Shown here: in pieces, positions 15,644 to 24,476 of the stretch | Layout: the number at the start of each line of letters is the position of its first letter | Position numbering within the stretch: position 1 is the stretch's first letter | From: Micromonospora sp. NBC_01699 | Lineage (GTDB): Bacteria; Actinomycetota; Actinomycetes; Mycobacteriales; Micromonosporaceae | Assembly (NCBI RefSeq): GCF_036250065.1 | Contig: NZ_CP109199.1 | Location: 7,938,083 to 8,002,082, forward strand | DNA length: 64,000 nt | Reading direction: 5' to 3' | Notes under the pieces: model-generated | What the model was told of the DNA's origin: nothing | Database searches by the model: none | What the model saw: only the letters and a program-made list of their open reading frames with translations | Translations under genes and position numbers: made by a program

Positions 15644-15722
15644 TCGCCGATCTTGCAGTTGTGGCGCCCGGATTAGGGCTCTCATCCGGGTTTGTTCGCC
15701 ACCACAAGTGCAAGATCGGCGA
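15644..15722. repeat. dispersed hairpin element, copy A
   Basis: The outer arms TCGCCGATCTTGCAGTTGTGG (15644-15664) and its near-perfect inverse at 15702-15722 differ at one position. An inner hairpin CCCGGAT/ATCCGGG lies in the loop. The whole 79-bp element recurs in inverted orientation at 23481-23559. It sits about 80 bp downstream of the acyl-CoA dehydrogenase stop. Confidence 0.9.
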
Positions 15723-15730
15723 GGTGTTCT

Positions 15731-15773
15731 GGGGGTGGGGGTGGGGGTTGGGGGTTGGGGGTTGGGGGTTGGG
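15731..15773 (+). other. G-rich tract with G-quadruplex potential
   Basis: Several runs of four or five G separated by T or TT occur in a row, with a C-rich stretch on the same strand at about 15601-15642. The G-run pattern satisfies the usual quadruplex rule. It lies between hairpin copy A and the 3' end of the acyl-CoA dehydrogenase gene. Confidence 0.7.
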
Positions 15774-15799
15774 TTACGGATACGGCGCTAGCGGAGGGG

Positions 15800-17653
15800 T
15801 CAGAACGCGTCCTCGGGGAGGTCCATCAGGTCGAGGGTGGTGGAGTCGATGATGCGCCGGTCGGCACCGATGCGGGGCAGCACCTCGTGGGCGAAGAAAC
15901 GGGCCGCCGCGACCTTGCCGGTGTAGAAGGACCTGTCCGCCGCCGACACGTCGCCGCCCAGCGCACGCAGGGCCACCTCGGCCTGCCGCTGTAGGAGCCA
16001 GCCGACCACGAGGTCACCGACCGCCAGCAGCAGTCGCCGGCTGTTCAGCCCGACCTTGTACACCGCGCGCGGCTCGCCGGCCTGCACCTCGCCCAGCCAA
16101 CCGGTCATCGTGGCGAGGATGGTCTGCACCTCGGTGAGGGCCCGACCCAGCGCCAGCCGTTCCTCCTTGAGCTGCCCATTGCCGCCCTCAGCGGTGATGA
16201 ACTCCTGGATCTCGCCGGCCACCACCATCAGCGCCCGACCGTTGTCCTTCACGATCTTCCGGAAGAAGAGGTCGAGGCTCTGGATGGCGGTGGTGCCCTC
16301 GTACAGGGTGTCGATCTTCGCGTCCCGGACGTACTGCTCCAGCGGGTAGTCCTGGAGGAAGCCGGAGCCACCGAAGGTCTGCAACGACTCGTGGCCGAGC
16401 ATCTCGTACGCCCGCTCCGAACCACAGCCCTTCACCAGCGGCAACAGCAGGTCGTTGACCCGCTTGGCCTGCTTCACCCCCGCCTCGTCACCGGCGGCGT
16501 GGGCCAGCTTCACCCGGTCCTGCCAGCTCGCGGTGTAGCAGACCAGGGCGCGCAGCCCTTCCGCGTACGACTTCTGGAGCATCAGCGAACGGCGGACGTC
16601 CGGGTGGTGGGTGATGGTGACTCGGGGTGCGTTCCGATCGGTGGCGAGCAGGTCGGCGCCCTGCTTGCGGCTCTTCGCGTATTCGAGGGCGTTGAGGTAG
16701 CCGGTGGAGAGGGTGGCGATCGCCTTGGTGCCGACCATCATCCGGGCGTACTCGATGATCAGGAACATCTGCCGGATGCCGTCGTGCACGTCGCCCAGCA
16801 GCCAACCCTTGGCCGGTACGCCGTGCTCACCGAAGGTCAGCTCGCAGGTGTTGGAGACCTTGATGCCCATCTTGTGCTCGACGTTGGTGGCGTAGACGCC
16901 GTTGCGCTCGCCGAGCTCGCCGGTTTCGGAGTCGAAGTGGAACTTCGGCACGATGAACAGCGACAGTCCCTTGGTGCCGGGGCCGCCCACGCCCTCGACG
17001 CCGACCGGCCGGGCCAGTACGTAGTGGACGATGTTGTCGGTGAGGTCGTGCTCACCGGAGGTGATGAAGCGCTTGACGCCCTCCAGGTGCCACGAGCCGT
17101 CGGGCTGCGGGATCGCCCTGGTCCGGCCGGCGCCGACATCCGAGCCGGCGTCCGGCTCGGTGAGCACCATCGAGGAGCCCCACTGCTTGTCGGTGAAGAG
17201 CTTGGCCCACCCGCGCTGCTGCTCGGTGCCCTCGACGTAGAGGGTGTGCGCGAACGACGGGCCGGAGGCGTACATCCAGATCGGGGCGTTCGCGCCGAGG
17301 ATCAGCTCGGCCAGCGACCACCAGAACGCCCGTGGGGCGTTGGTCCCGTCCAGCTCGGGCGGCAGGTCCAGCCGCCAGAACTCGGACTCCATCAGGGCCG
17401 CGTACGACTTCTTGAAGGCTGCGGGCAGCGGCGCCGAGTGGGTGGCCGGGTCGAAGACCGGCGGGTTGCGGTCGCCGTCGACGTAACTCGCCGCGAGGTC
17501 TTCGCGGGCCAGCCGGTCGACCTCGGCGAGAATGCTGCGGGCCGTGTCGACATCAAGATCGGCGTACGGCTCCTGGCCGAACGATCGATCCGCTCCGAAG
17601 ACCTCGAAGAGGTTGAACTCCAGGTCCCGGATGTTGCTCTTGTAGTGCGTCAT
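15800..17653 (-). CDS. acyl-CoA dehydrogenase (FadE type, long form)
   Basis: This 617-residue protein is a long acyl-CoA dehydrogenase with an extra N-terminal segment ([17 protein letters not shown]) and a C-terminal extension, as in actinobacterial FadE5-like enzymes. The FAD-binding signatures are clear: [13 protein letters not shown] near residue 165, [12 protein letters not shown], and the late block [30 protein letters not shown]. It would oxidise acyl-CoA in fatty-acid beta-oxidation and pass electrons to ETF. The predicted promoter and a palindromic operator lie immediately upstream (17681-17729). It is followed by a dispersed hairpin element. Confidence 0.93.
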   Translation of the reverse strand: MTHYKSNIRDLEFNLFEVFGADRSFGQEPYADLDVDTARSILAEVDRLAREDLAASYVDGDRNPPVFDPATHSAPLPAAFKKSYAALMESEFWRLDLPPELDGTNAPRAFWWSLAELILGANAPIWMYASGPSFAHTLYVEGTEQQRGWAKLFTDKQWGSSMVLTEPDAGSDVGAGRTRAIPQPDGSWHLEGVKRFITSGEHDLTDNIVHYVLARPVGVEGVGGPGTKGLSLFIVPKFHFDSETGELGERNGVYATNVEHKMGIKVSNTCELTFGEHGVPAKGWLLGDVHDGIRQMFLIIEYARMMVGTKAIATLSTGYLNALEYAKSRKQGADLLATDRNAPRVTITHHPDVRRSLMLQKSYAEGLRALVCYTASWQDRVKLAHAAGDEAGVKQAKRVNDLLLPLVKGCGSERAYEMLGHESLQTFGGSGFLQDYPLEQYVRDAKIDTLYEGTTAIQSLDLFFRKIVKDNGRALMVVAGEIQEFITAEGGNGQLKEERLALGRALTEVQTILATMTGWLGEVQAGEPRAVYKVGLNSRRLLLAVGDLVVGWLLQRQAEVALRALGGDVSAADRSFYTGKVAAARFFAHEVLPRIGADRRIIDSTTLDLMDLPEDAF

Positions 17654-17680
17654 GTGGGCGGGCCCCGCTTCCGAACAGGT

Positions 17681-17729
17681 GTTACCGGCCAGTAACTCCG
17701 ACTGTATTACTCACCGGTAGCCCCGACAA
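17681..17729 (-). promoter_or_regulatory. fadE promoter with downstream palindromic operator
   Basis: On the minus strand TTGTCG (complement of 17724-17729), a 17-bp spacer and TACAGT (complement of 17701-17706) form a good sigma-70 promoter. Directly after it lies GTTACTGGCCGGTAAC (complement of 17681-17696), a 16-bp palindrome covering the probable transcription start. A weaker half-match TACCGGTGAGTAA lies in the spacer. The geometry suits a repressor, with the ligand unknown. Confidence 0.7.
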
Positions 17730-17792
17730 GGCGAAAACGGAAGTGACGGCGGACACATGACCGACAGGAAGTAGTGAAAGCGCTGCTCAGCG

Positions 17793-18920
17793 TCACCCGT
17801 CCGAGGCGCCGACTTCCCAACTGGGCACGGCAACGGTAGTGACGGGACGGGGTCCGGCGTACTCCATCAGCACCAGGGCGATGTCGTCGTCGAGGCGTCC
17901 GTGCACCCACTCGACCAGCGCGGTCTCCAGCGAGGCGAGCCCGTCGGCGACCGTGCCGTGGCCGAGCAGTTGCCAGGCCCGCTCCTCGGTGGGGAAGAAC
18001 TCGCCGTCCCGGCGGGCCTCGCCGAGCCCGTCGGTGAACAGCAGCAACCGGTCGCCCGGTTCGAGCCGCTCCACCCTCGGCCGGACCACCGGCATGAACC
18101 CCAGTGGCGGGGCCGGCGACGGCGGCTCCAGCGGGATCACCTGACCCCGGCGCAGCAGCAGCGGTGCCGGGTGACCACAGTTGACGATCGTCAGGGTGCC
18201 GCCCCGCTCCTCGACCAGCGCGGCGGTGACGAAGTCCTCGTCGCCGACGCTGCGGGCCACCGCCCGATCCAGGTCGGCCACGATCGCCCGCAGGTCGGCC
18301 CGCTCGTACGCGACGTGCCGGTAGGAACCGAGCACGATGCTGGCGAGCCGGACGGCGTCGAGCCCCTTGCCGCGTACGTCACCGATCAGCATCCGTACGC
18401 CGTAGGGGGTGTCGATCACCTCGTAGAGGTCGCCACCGATCTCGGCGGCGGCGGTGGAGGAGATGTAGCGGGCGGCGACGGCGAGCGTGCCGACCTGCGG
18501 CCCGAGCGGGCGCAACACGGCCTGCTGGGCCACCGCGGCGAGCTTGGACAACTCGGCGATCTGCTCGGCCTGCCGCTGCCGGACGACGGCCACCGCCGCC
18601 GCGACGCCGATGAAGGCCATCACGCCGCCGACGTTGACCACATTGCCCAGCTCGACGTTCTCCGCGCTCAGGGTGAAGGCGGCACCGATCCCGGTGGCCG
18701 CGGCCCCCACCCCCAGCACCACCCGCCAGGACGCGAAAGCGGCGGCGAGGAACGGGGCGGCCACCAGGAGTCCGATATGGTCGGCCCGGCTGCCGTCGGC
18801 CACCTCGATCGCGGACACGAGCGCGAGCAGCACGAGGGCCGCGCCGAGGCCGGCGCGGGAACCAGAACTCAGCGGGCGGCGGCCCGGCGGCAAGAATTGC
18901 ATGGGTACGCCGAACAGCAT
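17793..18920 (-). CDS. membrane SpoIIE-type serine phosphatase
   Basis: This 375-residue protein has four or five N-terminal membrane helices (LGAALVLLALVSAI, then LLVAAPFLAAAFASW, VVLGVGAAATGIGAA, VGGVMAFIGVAAAVAVV), a short coiled linker (QRQAEQIAELSKLAAVAQQAVL) and a PP2C-like SpoIIE domain with EIGGDLYEV, LIGDVRGKGLDA, VNCGHPAPLLL and LLLFTDGLGEARR. Such phosphatases usually act on anti-anti-sigma factors in stress or developmental control. ATG 18920 was chosen because codons upstream of it lose the GC-rich third-position bias; GTG 19007 is the longer alternative. Confidence 0.88.
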   Translation of the reverse strand: MLFGVPMQFLPPGRRPLSSGSRAGLGAALVLLALVSAIEVADGSRADHIGLLVAAPFLAAAFASWRVVLGVGAAATGIGAAFTLSAENVELGNVVNVGGVMAFIGVAAAVAVVRQRQAEQIAELSKLAAVAQQAVLRPLGPQVGTLAVAARYISSTAAAEIGGDLYEVIDTPYGVRMLIGDVRGKGLDAVRLASIVLGSYRHVAYERADLRAIVADLDRAVARSVGDEDFVTAALVEERGGTLTIVNCGHPAPLLLRRGQVIPLEPPSPAPPLGFMPVVRPRVERLEPGDRLLLFTDGLGEARRDGEFFPTEERAWQLLGHGTVADGLASLETALVEWVHGRLDDDIALVLMEYAGPRPVTTVAVPSWEVGASDG

Positions 18921-19067
18921 GCCTGATCGACGGGCACTGTTGAACGAAGTTGACCCCTCGTCTGAGTGGGTTCTGTCCACCCGGTCGGTGCCCGGCTGCG
19001 GTGTCACCGCTACGCACCGATCATGAAGCTAGTGGGGTGCCGGTCGACGTACCTGGTCAACGGCTTG

Positions 19068-19736
19068 TCACCCGAGAATCTCGTACCGGACCGTGATCGC
19101 GCCGAGGTCGGTGGAGGCGATCGCCGCGAATGCGGCCCGGGAAAGATCCAGGCACCGTCCGCCGACGTACGGTCCCCGATCGTTGATCCGTACCACCACG
19201 GACTTGCCGTTGTCCGGGTTGATTACCCGTACCCGGGTGTTGAACGCGAGGGTGAGGTGCGCGGCGGTGAGCGAACTCGGGTCGAAGTTCTCGCCGTTCG
19301 CGGTCAGCTGCCCCTGGTCGTAGAAGGAGGCACCGCAGGTGCCGCTGCCGACCACCGGCGTCGCCGCCGCCGGCTTGGGCTTCTTCGTCGTCGCGCTCGG
19401 CTTCGGGGCGGCGGCCCGGGTCTTGCCACGCGAGGCGCGCTCCGGCGTCCGGGTCGCCAGCGGCGTGGCCGGGGTCGCGGACGGCGACGGGGTGACCGGG
19501 GCGGCCGTGGTCGGCGACGCGCTGGCCGATCCGCTGGCCGAACCGCCGGGCGATTCGCTGGCCAACCCGCTCGGTACGACCTCGGCGGTCGCCGAGACGT
19601 TCGACGCGGCCGGGCCGCTGGCCAGGTGGATCCCACCGACCGCGCCACCGACGGCGAGCGCCACGCCCAGCGCGGCACTGGCGGTGAGGCCGACCGGCGA
19701 CTTGAATATCCGAACCAGGGGGTGCTTCTCCGTCAC
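19068..19736 (-). CDS. RlpA-like double-psi beta-barrel protein
   Basis: This 222-residue exported protein has one N-terminal membrane helix ([16 protein letters not shown]), a long Ser/Ala/Pro/Thr-rich linker, and a C-terminal RlpA-like double-psi beta-barrel ([19 protein letters not shown], then [40 protein letters not shown]). RlpA homologues bind or cleave peptidoglycan. GTG 19736 is the start because GGAAGGA lies seven bases upstream on the minus strand; the frame is open further upstream but has no site. It likely acts at the cell wall. Confidence 0.85.
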   Translation of the reverse strand: MTEKHPLVRIFKSPVGLTASAALGVALAVGGAVGGIHLASGPAASNVSATAEVVPSGLASESPGGSASGSASASPTTAAPVTPSPSATPATPLATRTPERASRGKTRAAAPKPSATTKKPKPAAATPVVGSGTCGASFYDQGQLTANGENFDPSSLTAAHLTLAFNTRVRVINPDNGKSVVVRINDRGPYVGGRCLDLSRAAFAAIASTDLGAITVRYEILG

Positions 19737-19896
19737 CGACCTGTCCTTCCCGCTGACGACACAATGATGAAGATCGGAAGGTAGCGAGCGGGGCGCTTCG
19801 GAAGTCAACGTGATCATATGCTTATGCCCGTATTTGCGGTGAAACGTGTAGCCGATCGGCCGACCTGCCCTGGGCCGGTCGTGCCCGTACTCCAGG

Positions 19897-20457
19897 ATGG
19901 TTCAGATGGGCGCTGAGCTGAGCAAACGGCTGACCGAGCTGTTCCGCTGGATCGATCCCGGCCCGAACAGCACCCACCTCGTCAGCGACATCTCGGGCTG
20001 GTGGCGCGATCCGGAGGTTCTGGCAGAAATCGGACCGGCGCTCGCCGACCTGTTCCGCCCCGAGTCGCCCACCGTCGTGCTCGCCCCCGAGGTAACCGGC
20101 CTCCTGCTCGGGCCCCTGGTGGCGACCGCGCTCGGGATCGGCTTCCTGCCGGCGTACAAGAACACCGGGGACCGGCGGATCGCCGAGCCGACCACCTGGG
20201 CGACCACCCCGCCCGACTACCGGGGCCGGCAACTCGCCCTCGGCGTACGGGACCGGCACCTGCGCCCCGACGACCGGGTGCTCGTGGTCGACGACTGGGT
20301 GGCCAGCGGCGCCCAGGTCCGCGCCCTCTACCAGGTGATCTCCGCCCGTGGCGCCACCCCGGTCGGCACCGCCGCGATCATCGCCGACTGCCCGCTGCCA
20401 CTCGCCCGCGAACTGCGCGTACGCAGCCTGCTCGACGGCCACGACCTGGCGCTCTGA
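19897..20457 (+). CDS. phosphoribosyltransferase family protein
   Basis: This 186-residue protein carries the PRPP-binding signature [17 protein letters not shown] near residues 128-144 and an upstream [17 protein letters not shown] block, so it is a type I phosphoribosyltransferase related to adenine phosphoribosyltransferase. The base substrate is not evident. The start is ATG 19897 or the in-frame ATG 19906. It is transcribed alone, diverges from the RlpA-like gene and converges with the LLM oxidoreductase. Confidence 0.82.
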   Translation: MVQMGAELSKRLTELFRWIDPGPNSTHLVSDISGWWRDPEVLAEIGPALADLFRPESPTVVLAPEVTGLLLGPLVATALGIGFLPAYKNTGDRRIAEPTTWATTPPDYRGRQLALGVRDRHLRPDDRVLVVDDWVASGAQVRALYQVISARGATPVGTAAIIADCPLPLARELRVRSLLDGHDLAL

Positions 20458-20487
20458 CCCGCGTCGACCAGGGCTGGCATGACCGGG

Positions 20488-21363
20488 TCATCCCAGTCCG
20501 GGCAGCACGGTGGTGGCGACCTCTCGAAGCACCGCCTCGTCACCGGCGTACCAGCTCGACTCGCGGGGCCAGTGGGTGATCACGTCGGTGAAGCCGAGGT
20601 CGGCGGCACGGGCCACCGCGTCGGTGAAGAAGGCGGCACTGGACAGGGAGAAGACCGGTGCCGAGTCCAGCGAGAGGTAACGGTCCAGGGTGGCCGGATC
20701 TCGGCCGGCGGCCTCCAGCGTCCGGTCGAGCTGGCCACTGAGGTCGGTCACCGTACGCCACCAGGCGGCCATGTCGTCGCCGCCGAGGCCGGTGGTCACC
20801 CAGCCCTGCCCGAAGCGGGCGACCAGCTTCATCGACCGTGGCCCGTTCGCCGCCACCACGAACGGCACCCTCGGCGTCTGTACGCAGCCAGGGTTGTTGC
20901 GGGCGTCGACCGAGGCGTACCAGTCACCCCGCCAGTCGACCCGGTCGGTCCGCAGGATCGCATCGAGCAGTTCGGTGAACTCGGCGAACCGGTCGACCCG
21001 TTGCCGGGGCGGCAGCGTCTCGCCGCCGAGCACGGCGGAGTCGAACCCGATCCCGCCGGAGCCGAGGCCGAGCAGCACCCGGCCGCCGGAGATGTCGTCC
21101 AGGGCGGTCACCTCACGGGCGAAATGCACCGGATGCCGGAAATTGGGGGAGGCGACCAGGGTGCCGAGCCTGATCCGGCTGGTGACCGTCGCCGCCGCGG
21201 TGAGCGTCGGCACCGAGTCGAACCACGGACCGTCCACCAGGTCACGCCAGCCCAGGTGGTCGTACGTCCAGGCGTGGTCAAAGCCCCACGCCTCGGCCTG
21301 ACGCCACCGGCGCTGCGACTCGGACCACCGCTGGTCGGGAAGAATGACGATACCCACGCGCAT
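20488..21363 (-). CDS. LLM-class, probably F420-dependent, oxidoreductase
   Basis: This 291-residue protein has the luciferase-like TIM-barrel pattern: MRVGIVILPDQRW at the start, AWTYDHLGWRDLVDGPW, RIRLGTLVASPNFRHPV, VTALDDISGGRVLLGLGSG and PFVVAANGPRSMKLVARFG. Such enzymes in actinobacteria commonly use coenzyme F420. ATG 21363 matches the family start; upstream open frame is non-conserved. Its end faces the phosphoribosyltransferase gene. The substrate cannot be predicted. Confidence 0.88.
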   Translation of the reverse strand: MRVGIVILPDQRWSESQRRWRQAEAWGFDHAWTYDHLGWRDLVDGPWFDSVPTLTAAATVTSRIRLGTLVASPNFRHPVHFAREVTALDDISGGRVLLGLGSGGIGFDSAVLGGETLPPRQRVDRFAEFTELLDAILRTDRVDWRGDWYASVDARNNPGCVQTPRVPFVVAANGPRSMKLVARFGQGWVTTGLGGDDMAAWWRTVTDLSGQLDRTLEAAGRDPATLDRYLSLDSAPVFSLSSAAFFTDAVARAADLGFTDVITHWPRESSWYAGDEAVLREVATTVLPGLG

Positions 21364-21480
21364 GATCGGAAGCCTACGACCTCCGTCCGACGGGCAGACG
21401 TACGGCAGATCAACCATCAGTAAGTCGCCCCAATCGGACGACACGGGGTGAAGCACCCGCATAGCGGGCGGGTCGGCGTC

Positions 21481-22182
21481 GTGACGGGTACCGTCAGCCA
21501 GGTGATCGCCCGCAACCGTCACCCTCGCTATTCGCGTCCCGACCAGCAGCCACGCGGCGAGCTGCCGGACACCGCCGACAACCGGGAAGCGGCCCCACCC
21601 CGGGTACGCCGGGACAACACCGAGCGGTACCAGTGGGAGAAGGACCGGGTCCTGCTCGACGAGGCGGGGCGACGCCGGGTCGGCGGCACCGAACACGACA
21701 CCGGACTACGCACCAGCGACCTGCGCTTCCACGCCGAGTACGACCGCGTCGACGCCGACGCGGACCTGGCCGCCGCCTTCGAACTCCCGGTCGGTACGCC
21801 ACTGCTGCGGCGGATCTACTGGACCAGCTCCCGAGCGCGCGGCGCCGCCCTGTCGGTCTCCCACTCCTACCTGCCGTACGAGCTGGCCTCGGCGAACCTG
21901 GCCCTGCTCGACGCCGACAACGAGCCCTGGCCCGGCGGCACCCAGCACCAGCTCTCCACCGTCGACGTCGAGCTGGACCGGATCGTGGACCGGGTGCACG
22001 CCCGACCCCCGTCCCGCGACGAGGCCGACCTGCTCGATCTCGCCCCCGACGACCCGGTCCTGGCCGTACGCAAGACCTCGATCGACACCACCGGACGGGT
22101 GGTGGAGGTCGCCGACATCGTCTTCCCCGGCGACCGCACCGAACTGGCGTACGCGACGGCGCTGAAGCGGTGGCGGCGGTGA
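21481..22182 (+). CDS. UTRA-domain protein lacking a DNA-binding domain
   Basis: This 233-residue protein matches the ligand-binding UTRA domain of HutC-type GntR regulators from about residue 70 onward (ADADLAAAFELPVGTPLLRR, ALSVSHSYLPYELASANL, DEADLLDLAPDDPVLAVRKT, GRVVEVADIVFPGDRTEL). The usual N-terminal winged helix is absent: the first 60 residues are Arg/Pro-rich and not of that fold. The start is uncertain (GTG 21481 or 21502). Its stop overlaps the GTG of the glycosyltransferase as GTGA. It may be a metabolite sensor working through a partner. Confidence 0.75.
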   Translation: MTGTVSQVIARNRHPRYSRPDQQPRGELPDTADNREAAPPRVRRDNTERYQWEKDRVLLDEAGRRRVGGTEHDTGLRTSDLRFHAEYDRVDADADLAAAFELPVGTPLLRRIYWTSSRARGAALSVSHSYLPYELASANLALLDADNEPWPGGTQHQLSTVDVELDRIVDRVHARPPSRDEADLLDLAPDDPVLAVRKTSIDTTGRVVEVADIVFPGDRTELAYATALKRWRR

Positions 22183-22922
22183 GCCGGCTCGTCTCCGTCA
22201 TCACGCCGGTCCACTGGCCCAGCATCGGCTACCTGGCCGGCGCGTACGAGTCGCTGGCCGGGCAGGAGCTGCCGGAGGGCTGGGACTGGCAGTGGCTGGT
22301 CCAGGAGGATGGACAGGACGGGTTGCTGGTCGACCAGCTTCCCGAGTTCGATCCGCGAATCAGCGCCGGCAGCGGCCGACCGGGCGGGCCGGGCGTCGCC
22401 CGTACCCTGGCCCTGTCCCGGGTGGAGGGTGAGTTGGTCAAGGTGCTGGACGCCGACGACCAGCTCACGCCCGGCGCACTCGGCCGGGACATTGCCGCGT
22501 TGACCGACAATCCGGGCGTCGGGTGGACCACCTCGCGGGTGCTCGACCTGCTCACCGACGGGTCCACCCGAAACTGGTACGACGACCCGCCGGAGGGCCT
22601 GGTCGACACCGGCGCGATCCTCGCGTTCTGGCAGGACAACGACTACGGACTGCCGGTGCACCCGGCGACCCTGTGCATGCGGACCGAGCTGCTGCTCGCC
22701 CTCGGCGGTTGGATGGCACTGCCCGCCTTCGAGGACACCGGCCTGCTGCTCGCGGCGAGCGCGATCAGCCCCGGCTGGTTCATCCACGAACCGGGCCTGC
22801 TCTACCGCAGGTGGCCCGGTCAGCTGACCAACCAGGCCACCCACCGCGAACCGGCCGAGCACACGGCCAGGACGCGGGTGGTCGAGGCCCGCGCGCACGC
22901 GATCCGCGCCCTGCTCACCTGA
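22179..22922 (+). CDS. glycosyltransferase family 2 protein
   Basis: This 247-residue protein starts with the GT-A fold strand LVSVITPVHWPSIGYLAGAYES and contains RVEGELVKVLDADDQLTPGA with the metal-binding DxD (DAD). The middle segment GWMALPAFEDTGLLLAAS fits the acceptor side of GT2 enzymes. No membrane helices are seen. The donor and acceptor are unknown. It is translationally coupled to the UTRA protein and overlaps the convergent gene at 22915 by 8 bp. Confidence 0.82.
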   Translation: MSRLVSVITPVHWPSIGYLAGAYESLAGQELPEGWDWQWLVQEDGQDGLLVDQLPEFDPRISAGSGRPGGPGVARTLALSRVEGELVKVLDADDQLTPGALGRDIAALTDNPGVGWTTSRVLDLLTDGSTRNWYDDPPEGLVDTGAILAFWQDNDYGLPVHPATLCMRTELLLALGGWMALPAFEDTGLLLAASAISPGWFIHEPGLLYRRWPGQLTNQATHREPAEHTARTRVVEARAHAIRALLT

Positions 22923-23274
22923 ATTCGTGTACGACCTCGATCAGCCCGACAATGTGGTCGTTGAACTCGTCCAGTTCCTCGGCCGGCACCCACAGTTCGA
23001 GAATGGTCCGCCCGCCGGCCTGCCGGACCGGGTACCGGTTCAGGAATTCGGCGTCGACCCGGAACCGGGTGACGTAGCCGACGCCGGAACTGGGCACGTT
23101 CCAGTCCCGAGCGATCATGATCGCGTAGTCCTCGTTCAGGACCGGGTAGAAAATCGGCTGGTCCGGCAGGCGCGGCGGCCAGCGGCGCCACCCCGATTCG
23201 CGTACGAGATCCAGCTCCGCCGGTCCGGTCGGCCGCCACAGCTCGGTCGTCGCCCCGCCGCCGCTCCCCGTCAT
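22915..23274 (-). CDS. conserved actinobacterial protein (ADP-ribosylation/crystallin J1-type annotation)
   Basis: This 119-residue protein belongs to a conserved actinobacterial group often labelled ADP-ribosylation/crystallin J1, with the pattern TTELWRPTGPAELDLVRESG, GWRRWPPRLPDQPIFYPVL, ARDWNVPSSGVGYVTRFRV and ILELWVPAEELDEFN. The biochemical role is not established and the label may mislead. ATG 23274 is selected by GGGAGG five bases upstream on the minus strand; the frame extends upstream without a ribosome site. Confidence 0.75.
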   Translation of the reverse strand: MTGSGGGATTELWRPTGPAELDLVRESGWRRWPPRLPDQPIFYPVLNEDYAIMIARDWNVPSSGVGYVTRFRVDAEFLNRYPVRQAGGRTILELWVPAEELDEFNDHIVGLIEVVHEFR

Positions 23275-23480
23275 GCCAACCTCCCGGCGCCCACGTCTTT
23301 TTGTTGACGTCTTCACGTCCACGTTGAGCCCGGACCCTACCGAGGCGGTGCAATCGGCTCCACCGGTTACCGGTGCGCTAGACGAATAATCCCTAACTCT
23401 GGCTGGTTGTTGTCCCCGTCGCCCTCAAAAGCCACAGAACCCGCAGATCGAACCGCTCTCACCGCCGCACACCAAACGGC

Positions 23481-23559
23481 GCGACGATCTTGCACTTGTG
23501 GTGGCGAACAAATCCGGATGAGGGCCCTAATCCGGGCACCACAAGTGCAAGATCGCCGA
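23481..23559. repeat. dispersed hairpin element, copy B
   Basis: CGATCTTGCACTTGTGGTG (23485-23503) pairs perfectly with 23537-23555, and ATCCGGAT/ATCCGGG-type sequence forms an inner stem. The element is the inverted copy of the one at 15644-15722. It lies 44 bp downstream of the thioredoxin stop. Confidence 0.9.
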
Positions 23560-23602
23560 CGAAATCGGTGGAGTAGGCGGCGGGAGTTAGGAGATTGCTC
23601 GT

Positions 23603-23950
23603 CTAGGGCTCGATGTGCGTGCTCAGCGCCTGCCGTAGGTGGCTCTTTGGCCTGGCCCCGACGGTCGAGCCGACCAGTTCGCCCCGGCGGAACACCAGCA
23701 GCGTGGGCAGCGACATGATCCGGTACGCACGGGTGGTGGTCGGGTTCTCGTCGGTGTTGATCGTCGCGACGGTCATCCGGTCGCCGAACTCGTCGGCCAG
23801 CTCGCCGAGGCTCTTCGAGATCGCCCTACAGGGCGGGCACCACTCGGCCCAGAAGTCGACCACCACCGGCCGGTCGGCGGCCAGCACCAGCGCGGCAAAC
23901 GTGTCATCGGTGACCGTGACTACTGCGCCGGTTTCCTGTGCTTTGAGCAT
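23603..23950 (-). CDS. trxA: thioredoxin with WCPPC active site
   Basis: This 115-residue protein is a thioredoxin: VVVDFWAEWCPPCRAISKSL carries the redox pair as CPPC instead of the common CGPC, followed by VATINTDENPTTTRAYRIMS and LPTLLVFRRGELVGSTVGA. It would reduce protein disulfides in the cytoplasm. ATG 23950 follows GGGAGGAAAC on the minus strand. It overlaps the 3' end of the MerR regulator gene by 31 bp, so the pair is co-transcribed and the regulator probably senses redox or metal stress. Confidence 0.92.
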   Translation of the reverse strand: MLKAQETGAVVTVTDDTFAALVLAADRPVVVDFWAEWCPPCRAISKSLGELADEFGDRMTVATINTDENPTTTRAYRIMSLPTLLVFRRGELVGSTVGARPKSHLRQALSTHIEP

Positions 23951-24312
23951 GTTTCCTCCCGTTGCCCGATGGCCTGGGTGAGCTGAGTCTGTAGCTGCCG
24001 GCGTACCTCGCCAAGCTGGCCGATGTAGGCGTCGACCTCGGCGAGCTTGCGGCGCAGGACCGCCACCGAGTCCGGACACACGTGTCCGGACGTGTTGCCG
24101 GCGCGCAGGCAGGCGACAAACGGACGAATGTCGTCCAGGCCGAAGCCGACGGCGAGCAGCGCGCGAATCTCGCGTACGACCCGCAGTTCCGCCTCGTCGT
24201 AGACGCGGTAGCCGTTGGCGGAACGTTTCGCCCGCACGAGTCCGTGTGCCTCGTAGTAGCGAAGCGTCCGGGTGCTCGTACCGGCGTTTTCCGCCAGCTC
24301 GCCGATCAGCAT
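23920..24312 (-). CDS. MerR-family regulator
   Basis: This 130-residue protein starts with the MerR helix-turn-helix MLIGELAENAGTSTRTLRYY and the wing HGLVRAKRSANGYRVYDE, followed by a dimerisation helix and a short C-terminal tail. It has cysteines in VACLRAGN, HVCPDS and TCSKH that could sense metal or oxidants. ATG 24312 follows GGAGG with five bases spacing on the minus strand. It lies upstream of and overlaps trxA, and a MerR-type dyad lies just upstream of it, so autoregulation is likely. Confidence 0.88.
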   Translation of the reverse strand: MLIGELAENAGTSTRTLRYYEAHGLVRAKRSANGYRVYDEAELRVVREIRALLAVGFGLDDIRPFVACLRAGNTSGHVCPDSVAVLRRKLAEVDAYIGQLGEVRRQLQTQLTQAIGQREETCSKHRKPAQ

Positions 24313-24340
24313 GCTGACCTCCTGTTTCACCCACGCTAAA

Positions 24341-24360
24341 CCTTGCCGTCGGTGTCAAGG
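24341..24360 (-). promoter_or_regulatory. MerR-type operator dyad
   Basis: CCTTGACACCGACGGCAAGG on the minus strand is a CCTTG-N10-CAAGG dyad, the classic MerR-family form, and contains TTGACA as a possible -35 box. It ends 29 bp upstream of the regulator start. A convincing -10 box was not identified. Confidence 0.6.
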
Positions 24361-24412
24361 CAACCGGCGATCCTCACCCCGCGAGGGCAGGCAGACCCAC
24401 GGGTACGACAAA

Positions 24413-24451
24413 GGCGCTCCCGAGCCGACGCGAGGTCGGGCCGAGAGCGCC
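24413..24451. terminator. terminator-like hairpin downstream of DUF397
   Basis: GGCGCTC (24413-24419) pairs with GAGCGCC (24445-24451), with CCGA/TCGG pairing in the loop. It lies about 90 bp beyond the DUF397 stop. Confidence 0.55.
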
Positions 24452-24476
24452 TCCGTCCAGGCCAGGGGGCGTTCGT

